Of a stretch of 51,550 nucleotides of DNA, positions 42,681 through 51,458 are shown piece by piece. Below the pieces are notes generated by a model. The model saw only the letters and a list, made by a program, of their open reading frames with translations. It searched no databases and was not told the DNA's origin. A program made the position numbers and the translations under genes. Origin of the DNA: Bacteroidota bacterium (lineage in GTDB: Bacteria; Bacteroidota; Bacteroidia; Bacteroidales; Paludibacteraceae). Position 1 is the stretch's first letter. Every line of letters starts with the position of its first letter. The stretch is taken from the NCBI GenBank assembly GCA_017860295.1, contig JAFNAS010000021.1:1-51550 (forward strand). The letters run 5' to 3'.

Positions 42681-43869
42681 GGCTATATTGCTGTTTCTTG
42701 CAAGTCTGTTTTTACTGGTACTATTGTCCCTTTTTGTAAAACAGTGGTTATTGCAGGATACCTGGTGGTTGGAGGGTTATCAGTGGATTGATTGGATGCA
42801 TGATATAGGCCATTTCTATATGAATTTTCTTAGTACAGAAACTGGAAAACATTTTTTGCTGGGATTTCTTTTTCCGTTATTGTATACATCAATGATTCTG
42901 ACAGTATTCAATATCGGATTTATAGCGTTCTTTATTTTATTTCGACGTTGGCGTTCTATTAACAACTATGTTTATTTTTCTCGTATGAGAGAAAAAACGG
43001 AAGATGTCTTGTTAGAATATTTATATGGAGATAAAGATGCTGCGATGGTGAAATTGAGGTCTCTTAATCGTCGAATTCTTGTTAAGGAAATGGTTGGTTT
43101 GAGGAAACAGATTATTGGTTCTAAGGCTGACCAGCTACGAAGTCTGTTTTATGAGTTGCATCTTGATGACTTTATCATTCGAAAGATTAAATATTCGAGA
43201 TGGTTTAATAAAATAATGTACATAGATGCTGCACAATGGATGTTGGTAACTCGTGCGGAAGATGTCATTGAACCGTATCAGTATGTTACTAACGTATATA
43301 TTCGAAATGTAGCCCAGGTGGCGTGTATCAGTCTATCTCCTGATAGTGCGTTCTCTTTTCTGAATGTGCTTGAATATCCATTGCCGGTCTGGCATCAAAT
43401 TATTTTATATAAATCAATGGTTCTAAGTTCGGTGCCTATTCCCGATTTTTATGCTTATCTGAGATCCGATAATACAACGGTTGTCCTTTTTGCTTTGAAT
43501 ATGATTCGTCTTTTTTCGCAAAGAGGAGATGAAGAGAAGATTATAGCTCTTGTCTCTCATGAGGATCCGATTGTACGGCGTAATGCATTGAAAGTTATTT
43601 GTGATCTGAAGATCTACCAAGCCATGGAGACTGTAAAGCAGTATTTTCAGAAAGAAACAATTCGTAATCAGGTAAATATGGTGCATGTTTTATCTCTTGA
43701 TAAGACGGAGGAAACTCTTGATTTTTATAAAACGATATGGATAGAAACAAAACCGAATGTCCGAATGGAGATCCTCAAACATATAGAACCAGCTTTACGT
43801 AAAAAATTGCAGGATACAATGCCGAGTGAACGGGGCTTTAATGAAACGATTTCAAATATTCACGCTTAA
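42664..43869 (+). CDS. Membrane-anchored HEAT-like repeat protein
   Basis: A 401-residue protein. Two transmembrane helices (about residues 8-27 and 67-93, LLYTSMILTVFNIGFIAFF) bracket an approximately 40-residue loop outside the cytoplasm. A soluble all-helical cytoplasmic part follows, with HEAT-like repeats near the C-terminus (DEEKIIALVSHEDPIVRRNA, LKVICDLKIYQAMETVKQYF). Such repeats act as protein-binding scaffolds. It is coupled to the receiver gene (17-base overlap) and followed 11 bases later by the GT2, so a regulatory adaptor between the receiver and the synthase is a plausible inference. Confidence 0.78.
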   Translation: MLRRYKAILLFLASLFLLVLLSLFVKQWLLQDTWWLEGYQWIDWMHDIGHFYMNFLSTETGKHFLLGFLFPLLYTSMILTVFNIGFIAFFILFRRWRSINNYVYFSRMREKTEDVLLEYLYGDKDAAMVKLRSLNRRILVKEMVGLRKQIIGSKADQLRSLFYELHLDDFIIRKIKYSRWFNKIMYIDAAQWMLVTRAEDVIEPYQYVTNVYIRNVAQVACISLSPDSAFSFLNVLEYPLPVWHQIILYKSMVLSSVPIPDFYAYLRSDNTTVVLFALNMIRLFSQRGDEEKIIALVSHEDPIVRRNALKVICDLKIYQAMETVKQYFQKETIRNQVNMVHVLSLDKTEETLDFYKTIWIETKPNVRMEILKHIEPALRKKLQDTMPSERGFNETISNIHA

Positions 43870-43880
43870 AATTTGGAGTA

Positions 43881-45302
43881 ATGATTGATATTATCTTTAA
43901 TAATCTTTTTTTAGCAATAGCTTTGCTAATCATGCTAATCTATCTTTTGCTGGGTGTCATTTCCTTGGTCGAGCTTTTGGAATATAAAAGAGGTCATCGA
44001 CATGCGGATTTCAATGCAATGTTGTCATCTCCATTGTCGCCGGGTATTACAGTGATTGCACCGGCATACAATGAAAGCAAAACCATTATAGAAAATATAA
44101 AAGGACTGTCCTCTATTCATTATAATAATTATGAAATTGTGGTAGTTAATGATGGAAGCCGGGACGATACGTTGGAAAAGATTATAAAAGAATTCTCTCT
44201 GGAAAAAGTGGAGGAAGAACTGTATTCAACTATTCCGACACAGCCCGTACGGGGAGTTTATAAATCTAAAAACAAAGCCTATTCATTTTTGACGGTTGTG
44301 GATAAAAAAAATGGAGGCAAAGCGGATGCTTTGAATGCCGGGATCAACGTTTCTCGCAATCCCTATTTTGTGGGCATAGATGTGGATTCCGTGATAGTGC
44401 CCGATGCTCTTTTAAAGCTTGCCAAACCATTTTTGAGCTATACCACTAAAAGAGTCGTGGCGACCGGAGGAGTGATACGCGTAGCGAATTCATGCAAAAT
44501 CGAGAATGGACAAGTGATGCAGGTGAATGTGCCGGACAAGTTTTGGGCTCGTTTTCAGATAATTGAATATTTACGTTCTTTTTTGATGGGTCGGATGGCT
44601 TGGAGTAAGCTCAATGGATTGCTTATCGTGTCGGGTGCGCTTGGCATGTTTGACAAAGAGGTGGTGGTGCAGTGCGGCGGATATAACTCAAATACGGTGG
44701 GTGAAGATATGGAATTGATAGTGCGTATGAGACGCTATTTGTACGAGCAGGGAATCAAACACCGGGTAGTATATGTCCCCGATCCGCTTTGCTGGACCGA
44801 GGTGCCCGATAACCTTAAAAGTCTGCAAAGACAACGCAATCGTTGGACTCGAGGCAATATGGATACGTTGTTGATTCACCGCAAACTATTTTTAAATCCC
44901 AGATATGGACGTCTGGGAATGTTGGGGTATCCGTTCTGGTTTTTCTTCGAATGGATGGCTCCTTTACTTGAAGGACTTGGTTATATTTTTATGATCTATC
45001 TTATCATAGTGTCAGCCATTAATCTGCATGTATTTTTATTTTTGCTTGCATTCGTTTATCTTTTCTCGGTATCGTTTTCGTTTTATGCGGTGTTGTTTGA
45101 TGAGTTTACATTCCATCGTTATCACCGGTTTGAACATCTTCGCAGGTTGTTTTTGATTCCATTTCTTGAACCGTTAATATATCATCCGCTGAACGTATAT
45201 TTTGCTATTCGGGGAAACATCTCATTTTTTAGAGGTAACAGACAATGGGGTTCAATGGATCGCAAAGGGTTTGATGATAAATCAGAGCCGAAAACCACTT
45301 AA
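43881..45302 (+). CDS. Processive family 2 glycosyltransferase (PgaC/hyaluronan synthase-like)
   Basis: A 473-residue membrane synthase. An N-terminal transmembrane helix precedes the GT-A domain with D in VVNDGSRDDT, DxD in GIDVDSVIVPD, the third Asp region TEVPDNLKSL and the processivity motif QRNRW in LQRQRNRWTRGN. Three or four C-terminal helices follow. This is the layout of synthases that polymerise and extrude a beta-linked polysaccharide such as poly-N-acetylglucosamine. The polymer is unknown. It ends the operon and stops 2 bases before the convergent phosphatase-like gene. Confidence 0.9.
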   Translation: MIDIIFNNLFLAIALLIMLIYLLLGVISLVELLEYKRGHRHADFNAMLSSPLSPGITVIAPAYNESKTIIENIKGLSSIHYNNYEIVVVNDGSRDDTLEKIIKEFSLEKVEEELYSTIPTQPVRGVYKSKNKAYSFLTVVDKKNGGKADALNAGINVSRNPYFVGIDVDSVIVPDALLKLAKPFLSYTTKRVVATGGVIRVANSCKIENGQVMQVNVPDKFWARFQIIEYLRSFLMGRMAWSKLNGLLIVSGALGMFDKEVVVQCGGYNSNTVGEDMELIVRMRRYLYEQGIKHRVVYVPDPLCWTEVPDNLKSLQRQRNRWTRGNMDTLLIHRKLFLNPRYGRLGMLGYPFWFFFEWMAPLLEGLGYIFMIYLIIVSAINLHVFLFLLAFVYLFSVSFSFYAVLFDEFTFHRYHRFEHLRRLFLIPFLEPLIYHPLNVYFAIRGNISFFRGNRQWGSMDRKGFDDKSEPKTT

Positions 45303-45304
45303 AT

Positions 45305-46441
45305 TTATAGTTTTGTCTTTCCTAATGCAATCTTAATTCGGCTGATAGTAGGGTCGTCCGATCTGAACCCATGGATAATTATTGGACTGGGTAGATGAGA
45401 AATACTATCAATAATCTTTTGCAGGGTTTTCGTGTCGGTTGTGTTTTTATAAGGTAGGTTAATGTATCTGACATTATAAGCTTGTAAGATTTTCTTTTCC
45501 CGTACAGTCCATGGTTTGTCGGCAGGATCTGTTTCGTCTAGAAGTGAAATGACGGCTTTGAAATTTCCATTCACAATATATCCGATAAACTCTTCGTCTG
45601 TCGGAAAGGGAGTGAGGTATACCTTTTCTCCAATTTTAAAATAGTTGCCGCGTTCGAATCTGGGTAGATCTTCAATTTTTCGGATGGTAGTGGTGGCTCT
45701 TAGTTGGATATTTGTGGAGTTGTCGGTGACCATCTTGCGAAAAATGTTTACCCGATCGCGTCCTAAATAACAATGAACATAATATTTTCCATGTCCGGTC
45801 TTTATCAGCTGACGAATTCGTTCCATTGCTTTTTCGTTGCCCGATACCCAAGGGAGCATTGGGATATGGATCAGCTGTATACCGACTTTAGCCGTATGTT
45901 CCTTTTCCTCGTGCAGTAGTTTCGGCTCGGCCGGAACCACCAGTTCACTCATCAGGGTGATGATCGCTGTGTACCCTTCGTCTTTCAGTTGCACGATTTT
46001 ATCGATATCAGGATAAGACCCAATTGTGAACTCTATTTCGTTACCAAAAGCTCCACTGGCTTTCTGGTTTTCCTGTACCATCGAGCTTCCTGACCATTTG
46101 ATGTAGATTTCGGGATGAAATGAAAATAGATAAACCGATCCGCCGAATAGGGCAAGCAGGAAGCCAAATACAATAGGTCTATATGTACCTTTCTTTTTTA
46201 GAAAGAGCCTTGTAACCAGCAAGGCTAGTGTTAACGAGACTATAAACCAAAGCACAATAACTCCTTTTTGAAGATTTTCAGAGAGATGTTCCGACCATCT
46301 GTGTTGAAATGCGGCTGCAGCTAACCATTTCGAAGGTCCGATTAGTAAGGTATATAATCCGAGCGGAAAAGCCAACATGAGCCAGAGGGCTAGAAATAAT
46401 AATATATTATTTCGGTTGAGTGGAAAGGGAAACTTAATCAT
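45305..46441 (-). CDS. Membrane protein with tandem tyrosine-phosphatase-like domains
   Basis: A 378-residue protein with three transmembrane helices (about residues 13-35, 59-79 and 88-108) and two related phosphatase-like domains. The first (about 125-240) keeps the C-x5-R loop HCYLGRDR (C224, R230). The second (about 265-378) shows the same order (TPFPTDEEF, VISLLDE, YINLPY) but its loop reads HGFRSDDP, with Gly in place of Cys. It resembles dual-specificity phosphatases with a pseudo-phosphatase partner. The start is ATG at 46441, supported by a promoter at 46495-46527. It converges on the GT2 gene with a 2-base gap. Confidence 0.82.
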   Translation of the reverse strand: MIKFPFPLNRNNILLFLALWLMLAFPLGLYTLLIGPSKWLAAAAFQHRWSEHLSENLQKGVIVLWFIVSLTLALLVTRLFLKKKGTYRPIVFGFLLALFGGSVYLFSFHPEIYIKWSGSSMVQENQKASGAFGNEIEFTIGSYPDIDKIVQLKDEGYTAIITLMSELVVPAEPKLLHEEKEHTAKVGIQLIHIPMLPWVSGNEKAMERIRQLIKTGHGKYYVHCYLGRDRVNIFRKMVTDNSTNIQLRATTTIRKIEDLPRFERGNYFKIGEKVYLTPFPTDEEFIGYIVNGNFKAVISLLDETDPADKPWTVREKKILQAYNVRYINLPYKNTTDTKTLQKIIDSISHLPSPIIIHGFRSDDPTISRIKIALGKTKL

Positions 46442-46494
46442 AAGAATACTATTTAGGTGAGTTTGAAAAAAATGAAAATTGTCTTTCACGGAAT

Positions 46495-46527
46495 CAAAGA
46501 TAGTAAGACCGACAAGCCTTTTGCAAA
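46495..46527 (-). promoter_or_regulatory. Promoter of the phosphatase-like gene
   Basis: On the minus strand, TTTG (46527-46524), 21 bases, then TATCTTTG (46502-46495) match the Bacteroidota -33/-7 promoter. The ATG at 46441 follows after 53 bases, which rules out the longer reading frame that starts at 46723. Confidence 0.65.
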
Positions 46528-46612
46528 TTTTGAAGTGGAATAGAGGAACAAGTATTACTCTGGGAGATGGTTGTTTTGCTATGTGGATGGTTGTAAAGCG
46601 ATAATCCGTTCT

Positions 46613-46653
46613 ATTTTCCGTGCATTTTTGACGTAAAAAAAGACACGGAAAAT
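46613..46653. repeat. Inverted repeat between divergent promoters
   Basis: ATTTTCCGTG (46613-46622) and CACGGAAAAT (46644-46653) form a perfect 10-bp inverted repeat with a 21-base spacer. It lies 10 bases upstream of the aminotransferase -33 box and could be an operator. The rest of the 345-base gap 46442-46787 holds the two promoters and a leader hairpin. Confidence 0.45.
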
Positions 46654-46662
46654 CGCCTTTTG

Positions 46663-46694
46663 TTTGATCACTTTGGCAAAAATGAGTACCTTTG
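46663..46694 (+). promoter_or_regulatory. Promoter of the aminotransferase gene
   Basis: TTTG (46663-46666), 20 bases, then TACCTTTG (46687-46694) is a close match to the Bacteroidota -33/-7 consensus. The ATG is at 46788, leaving a leader of about 85 bases. That leader has a hairpin with TGTCCGG (46728-46734) and CCGGACA (46748-46754). Confidence 0.7.
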
Positions 46695-46787
46695 CGTGGT
46701 TTTTGGTCAACCAATTTCCACATCAGTTGTCCGGGTCGGATGCTAAGCCGGACAGTTTTGCTCGAGAATCCCTATTATATATAATTT

Positions 46788-47981
46788 ATGAACCAATTAT
46801 CTGCGCGTCTTAACGCATTATCACCATCTGAGACGTTGGCGATGTCTCAAAAAAGCGCCGAACTGAAAGCTCAAGGCTTCGATGTGATTAACCTGAGTGT
46901 CGGGGAACCCGATTTCAACACTCCCGACCACATAAAAGCTGCTGCTAAAAAAGCGGTGGATGATAATTTTTCATTCTATTCACCCGTACCCGGATACCTC
47001 GACCTGCGTCAGGCTATCAGTGAAAAACTTGAAAAAGAGAATGGTTTAACCTATAAACCGGATCAGATTCTTTGCTCCAACGGAGCCAAACAGTCGGTTT
47101 GTAACGTTATCCTGAGTGTGGTGGGTCCTGGCGACGAAGTGATCGTTCCGGCTCCTTACTGGGTGAGTTACGTGGAAATGGTGAAACTGGCCGAAGGTGT
47201 CAACGTAGTGATTGAGGCAAGCATCGATCAGGATTTCAAAATCACTCCTGCTCAACTTGAAGCGGCTATTACACCGAAATCGAAAGCCATCATTCTCTGC
47301 TCGCCGTCGAATCCGACCGGTAGCGTTTATACGAAAGAAGAGCTGAAAGGTCTGGCCGACGTACTGGCAAAATATCCCGAAATCGTTATTATTTCCGACG
47401 AAATTTACGAACATATCAACTATCTTGGCGAACACCAGAGCATCGCACAGTTCGACAACGTGCGCGAACGTGTGGTAATCGTCAACGGTGTTTCAAAGGG
47501 CTATGCCATGACAGGCTGGCGTCTGGGCTGGATTGCCGGTCCGAAATGGGTGGTGAGCGCCATCAATAAATTGCAGGGACAATATACCTCGGGTCCTTGC
47601 TCCATCGCGCAGAAAGCGGCTGTGGCTGCTTACAAAGGCGACCAGAGTTGTGTGGAAGCGATGCGCATTGCTTTCCAGCGTCGTCGCGATTTGATCGTGA
47701 AGCTAGCGAAAGAAGTTCCCGGTTTCAAGGTGAACGATCCGAAGGGTGCTTTCTACATCTTTCCCGACTGTAGCGCCTATCTGGGCAAGTCGTTTAATGG
47801 CGAAAAAATTGTAACGGCTGCCGACCTGGCAATGTATCTGCTCAACGAGGCCAAAGTGGCTTGCGTGGGTGGCAATGCTTTCGGGGCTCCCAATTGCATC
47901 CGCATGTCTTATGCAACTTCCGACGAAAATATCGAAAAGGCGATGACACGCATCAAAGATGCGTTGTCAAAGCTTATATAA
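46788..47981 (+). CDS. PLP-dependent aspartate-type aminotransferase (class I, AspC/AspB-like)
   Basis: A 397-residue fold-type I aminotransferase. It has INLSVGEPDFNTP at the N-terminus, the substrate-binding SNPTGSVYTKEEL, DEIYEH, the PLP-binding Lys in NGVSKGYAMTGWRLGW, and the carboxylate-binding Arg near the C-terminus in NCIRMSYATS. It probably transfers amino groups between aspartate or aromatic amino acids and 2-oxoglutarate. It is monocistronic, with its own promoter and a strong terminator. Confidence 0.94.
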   Translation: MNQLSARLNALSPSETLAMSQKSAELKAQGFDVINLSVGEPDFNTPDHIKAAAKKAVDDNFSFYSPVPGYLDLRQAISEKLEKENGLTYKPDQILCSNGAKQSVCNVILSVVGPGDEVIVPAPYWVSYVEMVKLAEGVNVVIEASIDQDFKITPAQLEAAITPKSKAIILCSPSNPTGSVYTKEELKGLADVLAKYPEIVIISDEIYEHINYLGEHQSIAQFDNVRERVVIVNGVSKGYAMTGWRLGWIAGPKWVVSAINKLQGQYTSGPCSIAQKAAVAAYKGDQSCVEAMRIAFQRRRDLIVKLAKEVPGFKVNDPKGAFYIFPDCSAYLGKSFNGEKIVTAADLAMYLLNEAKVACVGGNAFGAPNCIRMSYATSDENIEKAMTRIKDALSKLI

Positions 47982-48003
47982 GTATCTATTAGGTGTTAGT
48001 TTT

Positions 48004-48040
48004 ATAAGGCCGTCATGCAAATGACGGCCTTATTTTTTTT
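48004..48040 (+). terminator. Intrinsic terminator of the aminotransferase gene
   Basis: A perfect 13-bp stem, ATAAGGCCGTCAT and ATGACGGCCTTAT, with a GCAA tetraloop and an eight-base T run. It ends at the stop codon of the convergent GH2 gene. Confidence 0.93.
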
Positions 48041-50921
48041 ATCTCGTTTCTTTTTTCAACTCGTCCGGTGCATCTTTGCTGTAAGTCTTTATCTTTTCGA
48101 CTGTCTTGCGGAAGATATCCTGCAGGATTGGAAGCTCCACCTTGTAGATTGGTCTAAACTCCTTCGACTGCATATAGTTGAGAATAGAGTATCGCAACTG
48201 GCGAGCCACCGGACGATTCTCCAGATCGTTGTCGAGATCCATGCTGCATACCACAATTTTTCCTTTGCCTACCTGTGCTTCGAAGAGCATGCCTAATTTG
48301 CGGTTGATAAACCAGGTGTCGATGGGTTGTACCAGCGGGTGGAACCTTTTCGGGAAGTCGGTCAGCTGCATGGTTTGCTCTTTGTTGAGTAGTTCCCACC
48401 ATTGCAAATCGGCCCAGTCGTCGGTAATGAAGTCTTTGAAGATTGGATGGGCGTTATTGATATAAGCTCCGGTGGTATGTGGCGGTCGCATCTTGAACCA
48501 CGAAGTATTCCAGAAAATAGGCTGATAGTATTGCATCACCTCTTTGCCGTATTCCACCTTGCCGGCAGCAAGCAGTAGCACTTTACCCCCTTTTGTCAAT
48601 CTCTTTTGCGCTTCGTCGTTCAGTTCATGGCATATTAAGATGTTACGCGCGTCAATTGTCGGTGGAGTGGGGTATACCCAGAAATTCCAGTCGTTGGCAT
48701 ACGAAGTACCGTCAACCGACACCTGTAGGTTTAGCTTGGACGGGATTGTGATTGATGCAAGATTCATTTCGATTTCACCCAATGGCAGGCGGCTACCGGC
48801 CAGAATGGTTTGTCGCGGGAATGTTCCTTCTTTCACAATGTTTCCTGTTGCATCACCGATTCTCCACCGGACGCGAGCGTCTGTCAGATCGGCGGCTCCA
48901 TAATGTGCTATTTCGACCTGAGCGCGTAGTGTTTCGTTGTTGTTGAATACAAATTTTTCCATGCGGGCAAGCAGAACTGTGGTATTACAAAACCGGCGGA
49001 AGGAAAGCGAATCGGCATAGCCCTTTTCTTGCCAAAATACATTAAGTACACCAACCAGAGCTGTGCCTTGTCCCGAATAATCGTTTAATCCCAACATGAA
49101 AAATCCGGCATAGTCGGGGGTGCGGTATAGTTTTTCCAGATCGTGTTTGTAGCAGAGCAACTGCAATTTGCCCGATGCCATCAAAAATTTCCGGCTCATG
49201 TCGGCCATATCGTTATCGGCAAGATTTTCCTGAAACAGTTCGAAATTTTTAGGCCGTTTGACACCGGTATATTTCGGAATCTCGGTGAAATCGGGAAAAG
49301 CACACCATTGCCCGGTTTCGTGTGAAATGAGGGGTTGTTTTACTGTATCGATCTTTTGACGGAAATCCGAGAGCGTCTCCGGACGGGAACGATCCCAGTC
49401 GAGACCTCTTGCACCTGCTTTTACATGATACTGGTTGTGGGGCTGCCATGCCCATCCGCCTCCGACAGAAGCTCCAGTGTAGATACGACGGTTGTCGGCC
49501 GCTTTCCAGTAATCCACAAATTTGCTCACCCATGCCACCCAGTTTCCACGCGGTTCGTTGCCGGCAGCGAGCATTACAAACGATGCGTGGTTGCCATATT
49601 CACGGCTCATGCGCTTGGTTTCGTCCATCAAATAGAAGTCGACGGGTTTGCCTTGACCGAGAGAGGTGCTATGATTCGGCCAACTCGGACCTTCGGGTTG
49701 TAGGTAGATCCCCACACGATCGGCTGCCTCAAACGCAACATCAGGCGGACAGTAGGAGTGAAACCTCATGGCATTTAGTCCGTATGATTTGCATTTACGG
49801 AAGATTGCTTCCCATGAAGCCCGATCCATCGGAGCATAACCGGTGAGCGGAAAATCGCAGTTTTCCACTGTTCCACGAATCATGGTACGGATGCCGTTGA
49901 CATAAAACCAACGTCCTTTGATTTTGATCTCACGCATACCAAAATCACTCTCTTTGATATCTCGAAAATTGTCGGCAGATAATTCTGCTTTCAGATGATA
50001 AAGAGTCGGGGAAAATTCACTCCATAGCTGCATTTTTTCGTTGAGCGGAATGTTTGCTTCGAATGTTTGCCGTGCGCTGTCGATACGGAAATCGATTGTT
50101 TGGGGATCAAGAATTTGAGGTTTCGTGGTGTTGAAACTTGAAGTCGACAATTCGATTTGTCCCTTACGAGGAGTATTTGTTAAGTTTATGACACAGATTC
50201 TGATCCGGGCCAGTTTGTTTTTAATATCGGGAAAAACCTGTAGATCGCCAATCATTACAGGAGGTCTTGCTTGCAATTCTATTTTGCCAACAATGCCGTT
50301 CCAGTTGCCTTGAGTCTGGTCGGTCACGCTGTGTGAATTTTGCCCCGGGTCGATGGTGGTTTTCAATCGGTTGTCGATACGAATGGTCAGACGGTGCTTG
50401 CCGGAAGTAATTTGGCTCGAAAGATCGTATAGATGAGGTGTCGTCATCGACATTTGATCGCCCATTAGTTTATTGTCGATCCATACCATGGATTGGATAT
50501 GTGTCCGTTCCAGAAAGAGGAAGAGTGGTGTCTCGTTCCATTTTTCGGGAATGTCAATTTCGCGTTGATACCAGGCCACTCCCACGTAATGTTTGTTTGG
50601 CGTGAGAAAGAATGGCAGTTTCAGATTGCCTAGTTTGCGGTATTTCTCCATGACCGGATTGAAATAGAAGGAGCTGTCGTAGAGGCTTCCCGTCCACTGG
50701 GTTTTCAGCGTGATATCATCTCCTTTCCCGTTTTCAGTCATGGTTCCTGGCAGATGAATAGTTTCCGGTCCTAATGGGGTGGCAAACCATTTTTCGGATA
50801 TTCCGGTATTGGATCGATCTGTTTTGAAAAACCAATCGCCAGCTAACGCAATGGATTGTTGTGCAATTGAGAGGTTTGAAAGCGAGACAATTGCCATAAG
50901 GAGTAAAAGTTTTTGTTTCAT
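48039..50921 (-). CDS. Glycoside hydrolase family 2 protein, exported
   Basis: A 960-residue protein with a signal peptide (MKQKLLLLMAIVSLSNLSIA, cleavage before QQ). A GH2 sugar-binding jelly-roll (WYQREIDIP, LFLERTHIQSMVWIDNKLMG) and an Ig-like domain come next. The TIM barrel has RFHSYCPPDVAFEAADRVGI, the acid/base Glu in LAAGNEPRG and the nucleophile Glu in ISHETGQW. A C-terminal beta extension follows. The substrate is not evident; a rhamnose mutarotase gene 58 bases upstream hints at rhamnose-containing glycans. The start is ATG at 50921, since the longer frame runs into the mutarotase gene. Confidence 0.9.
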   Translation of the reverse strand: MKQKLLLLMAIVSLSNLSIAQQSIALAGDWFFKTDRSNTGISEKWFATPLGPETIHLPGTMTENGKGDDITLKTQWTGSLYDSSFYFNPVMEKYRKLGNLKLPFFLTPNKHYVGVAWYQREIDIPEKWNETPLFLFLERTHIQSMVWIDNKLMGDQMSMTTPHLYDLSSQITSGKHRLTIRIDNRLKTTIDPGQNSHSVTDQTQGNWNGIVGKIELQARPPVMIGDLQVFPDIKNKLARIRICVINLTNTPRKGQIELSTSSFNTTKPQILDPQTIDFRIDSARQTFEANIPLNEKMQLWSEFSPTLYHLKAELSADNFRDIKESDFGMREIKIKGRWFYVNGIRTMIRGTVENCDFPLTGYAPMDRASWEAIFRKCKSYGLNAMRFHSYCPPDVAFEAADRVGIYLQPEGPSWPNHSTSLGQGKPVDFYLMDETKRMSREYGNHASFVMLAAGNEPRGNWVAWVSKFVDYWKAADNRRIYTGASVGGGWAWQPHNQYHVKAGARGLDWDRSRPETLSDFRQKIDTVKQPLISHETGQWCAFPDFTEIPKYTGVKRPKNFELFQENLADNDMADMSRKFLMASGKLQLLCYKHDLEKLYRTPDYAGFFMLGLNDYSGQGTALVGVLNVFWQEKGYADSLSFRRFCNTTVLLARMEKFVFNNNETLRAQVEIAHYGAADLTDARVRWRIGDATGNIVKEGTFPRQTILAGSRLPLGEIEMNLASITIPSKLNLQVSVDGTSYANDWNFWVYPTPPTIDARNILICHELNDEAQKRLTKGGKVLLLAAGKVEYGKEVMQYYQPIFWNTSWFKMRPPHTTGAYINNAHPIFKDFITDDWADLQWWELLNKEQTMQLTDFPKRFHPLVQPIDTWFINRKLGMLFEAQVGKGKIVVCSMDLDNDLENRPVARQLRYSILNYMQSKEFRPIYKVELPILQDIFRKTVEKIKTYSKDAPDELKKETR

Positions 50922-50969
50922 CGATTCTGTTTGGGTGAACATGCAGGCCGGCATTAATTGCCGACCTGA

Positions 50970-50977
50970 CAAATATA
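50970..50977 (-). promoter_or_regulatory. Candidate -7 element for the GH2 gene
   Basis: The minus strand reads TATATTTG, matching TAnnTTTG, 48 bases before the GH2 ATG and just after the mutarotase stop. No -33 box found. Confidence 0.35.
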
Positions 50978-50979
50978 CA

Positions 50980-51294
50980 CTATTCCATATAAAATATTTC
51001 GGGAAGAGGAATGGAAACCGGCGAATTATCGGAATTGGTTTCCATGATGTCGGCCATGTAAGCCCACCATTTTTGTACAATCTCGGTACTGCCCAGATCC
51101 TGCGAACCTTGGTCGCCATTTACCTTTTGAACTGCAAAGAGAATATTGGTCTCTTTATCCCAAAAGATGGAGTAATCGTAAACTCCGCTATCCTTGAGGA
51201 GTTTTTTCAATTCCGGCCAAATGGCTGCGTGACGTTTTTCATACTCGGCTTCGAAGCCTGATTTCAAAAACATTTTAAAAGCTGCGCGTGTCAT
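50980..51294 (-). CDS. rhaM: L-rhamnose mutarotase
   Basis: A 104-residue dimeric alpha/beta-barrel protein of the RhaM family, interconverting alpha- and beta-L-rhamnose. Typical residues are the His of YEKRHAAIWPELKKLL, the YSIFWDKETNILFA segment and the WW pair in VQKWWAYMADIM. It precedes the GH2 gene on the same strand by 58 bases, suggesting joint use of rhamnosides. No rhamnose isomerase or kinase gene is in the window. Confidence 0.93.
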   Translation of the reverse strand: MTRAAFKMFLKSGFEAEYEKRHAAIWPELKKLLKDSGVYDYSIFWDKETNILFAVQKVNGDQGSQDLGSTEIVQKWWAYMADIMETNSDNSPVSIPLPEIFYME

Positions 51295-51458
51295 GATAGT
51301 TATAGATTAAGTGTTGTAATTGTGAAGTTGTATTAAGCTCTGATTTTAAGATATTTATCTTTTACTGAAGTTGCTAAGGTAGCTGACATAAATATACTTA
51401 ATAAAACGCCATAAAATTCTACATTCACTAGAGTTTATCATTGAATAGATTAACTCAT

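Noticed and set aside
46442-46723. N-terminal extension of the phosphatase-like protein
   Set aside because: A matched -33/-7 promoter lies inside it, and the extension is not membrane- or domain-like.
50922-51119. N-terminal extension of the GH2 protein
   Set aside because: It overlaps rhaM and contains its 3' end in another frame. A normal signal peptide begins at 50921.
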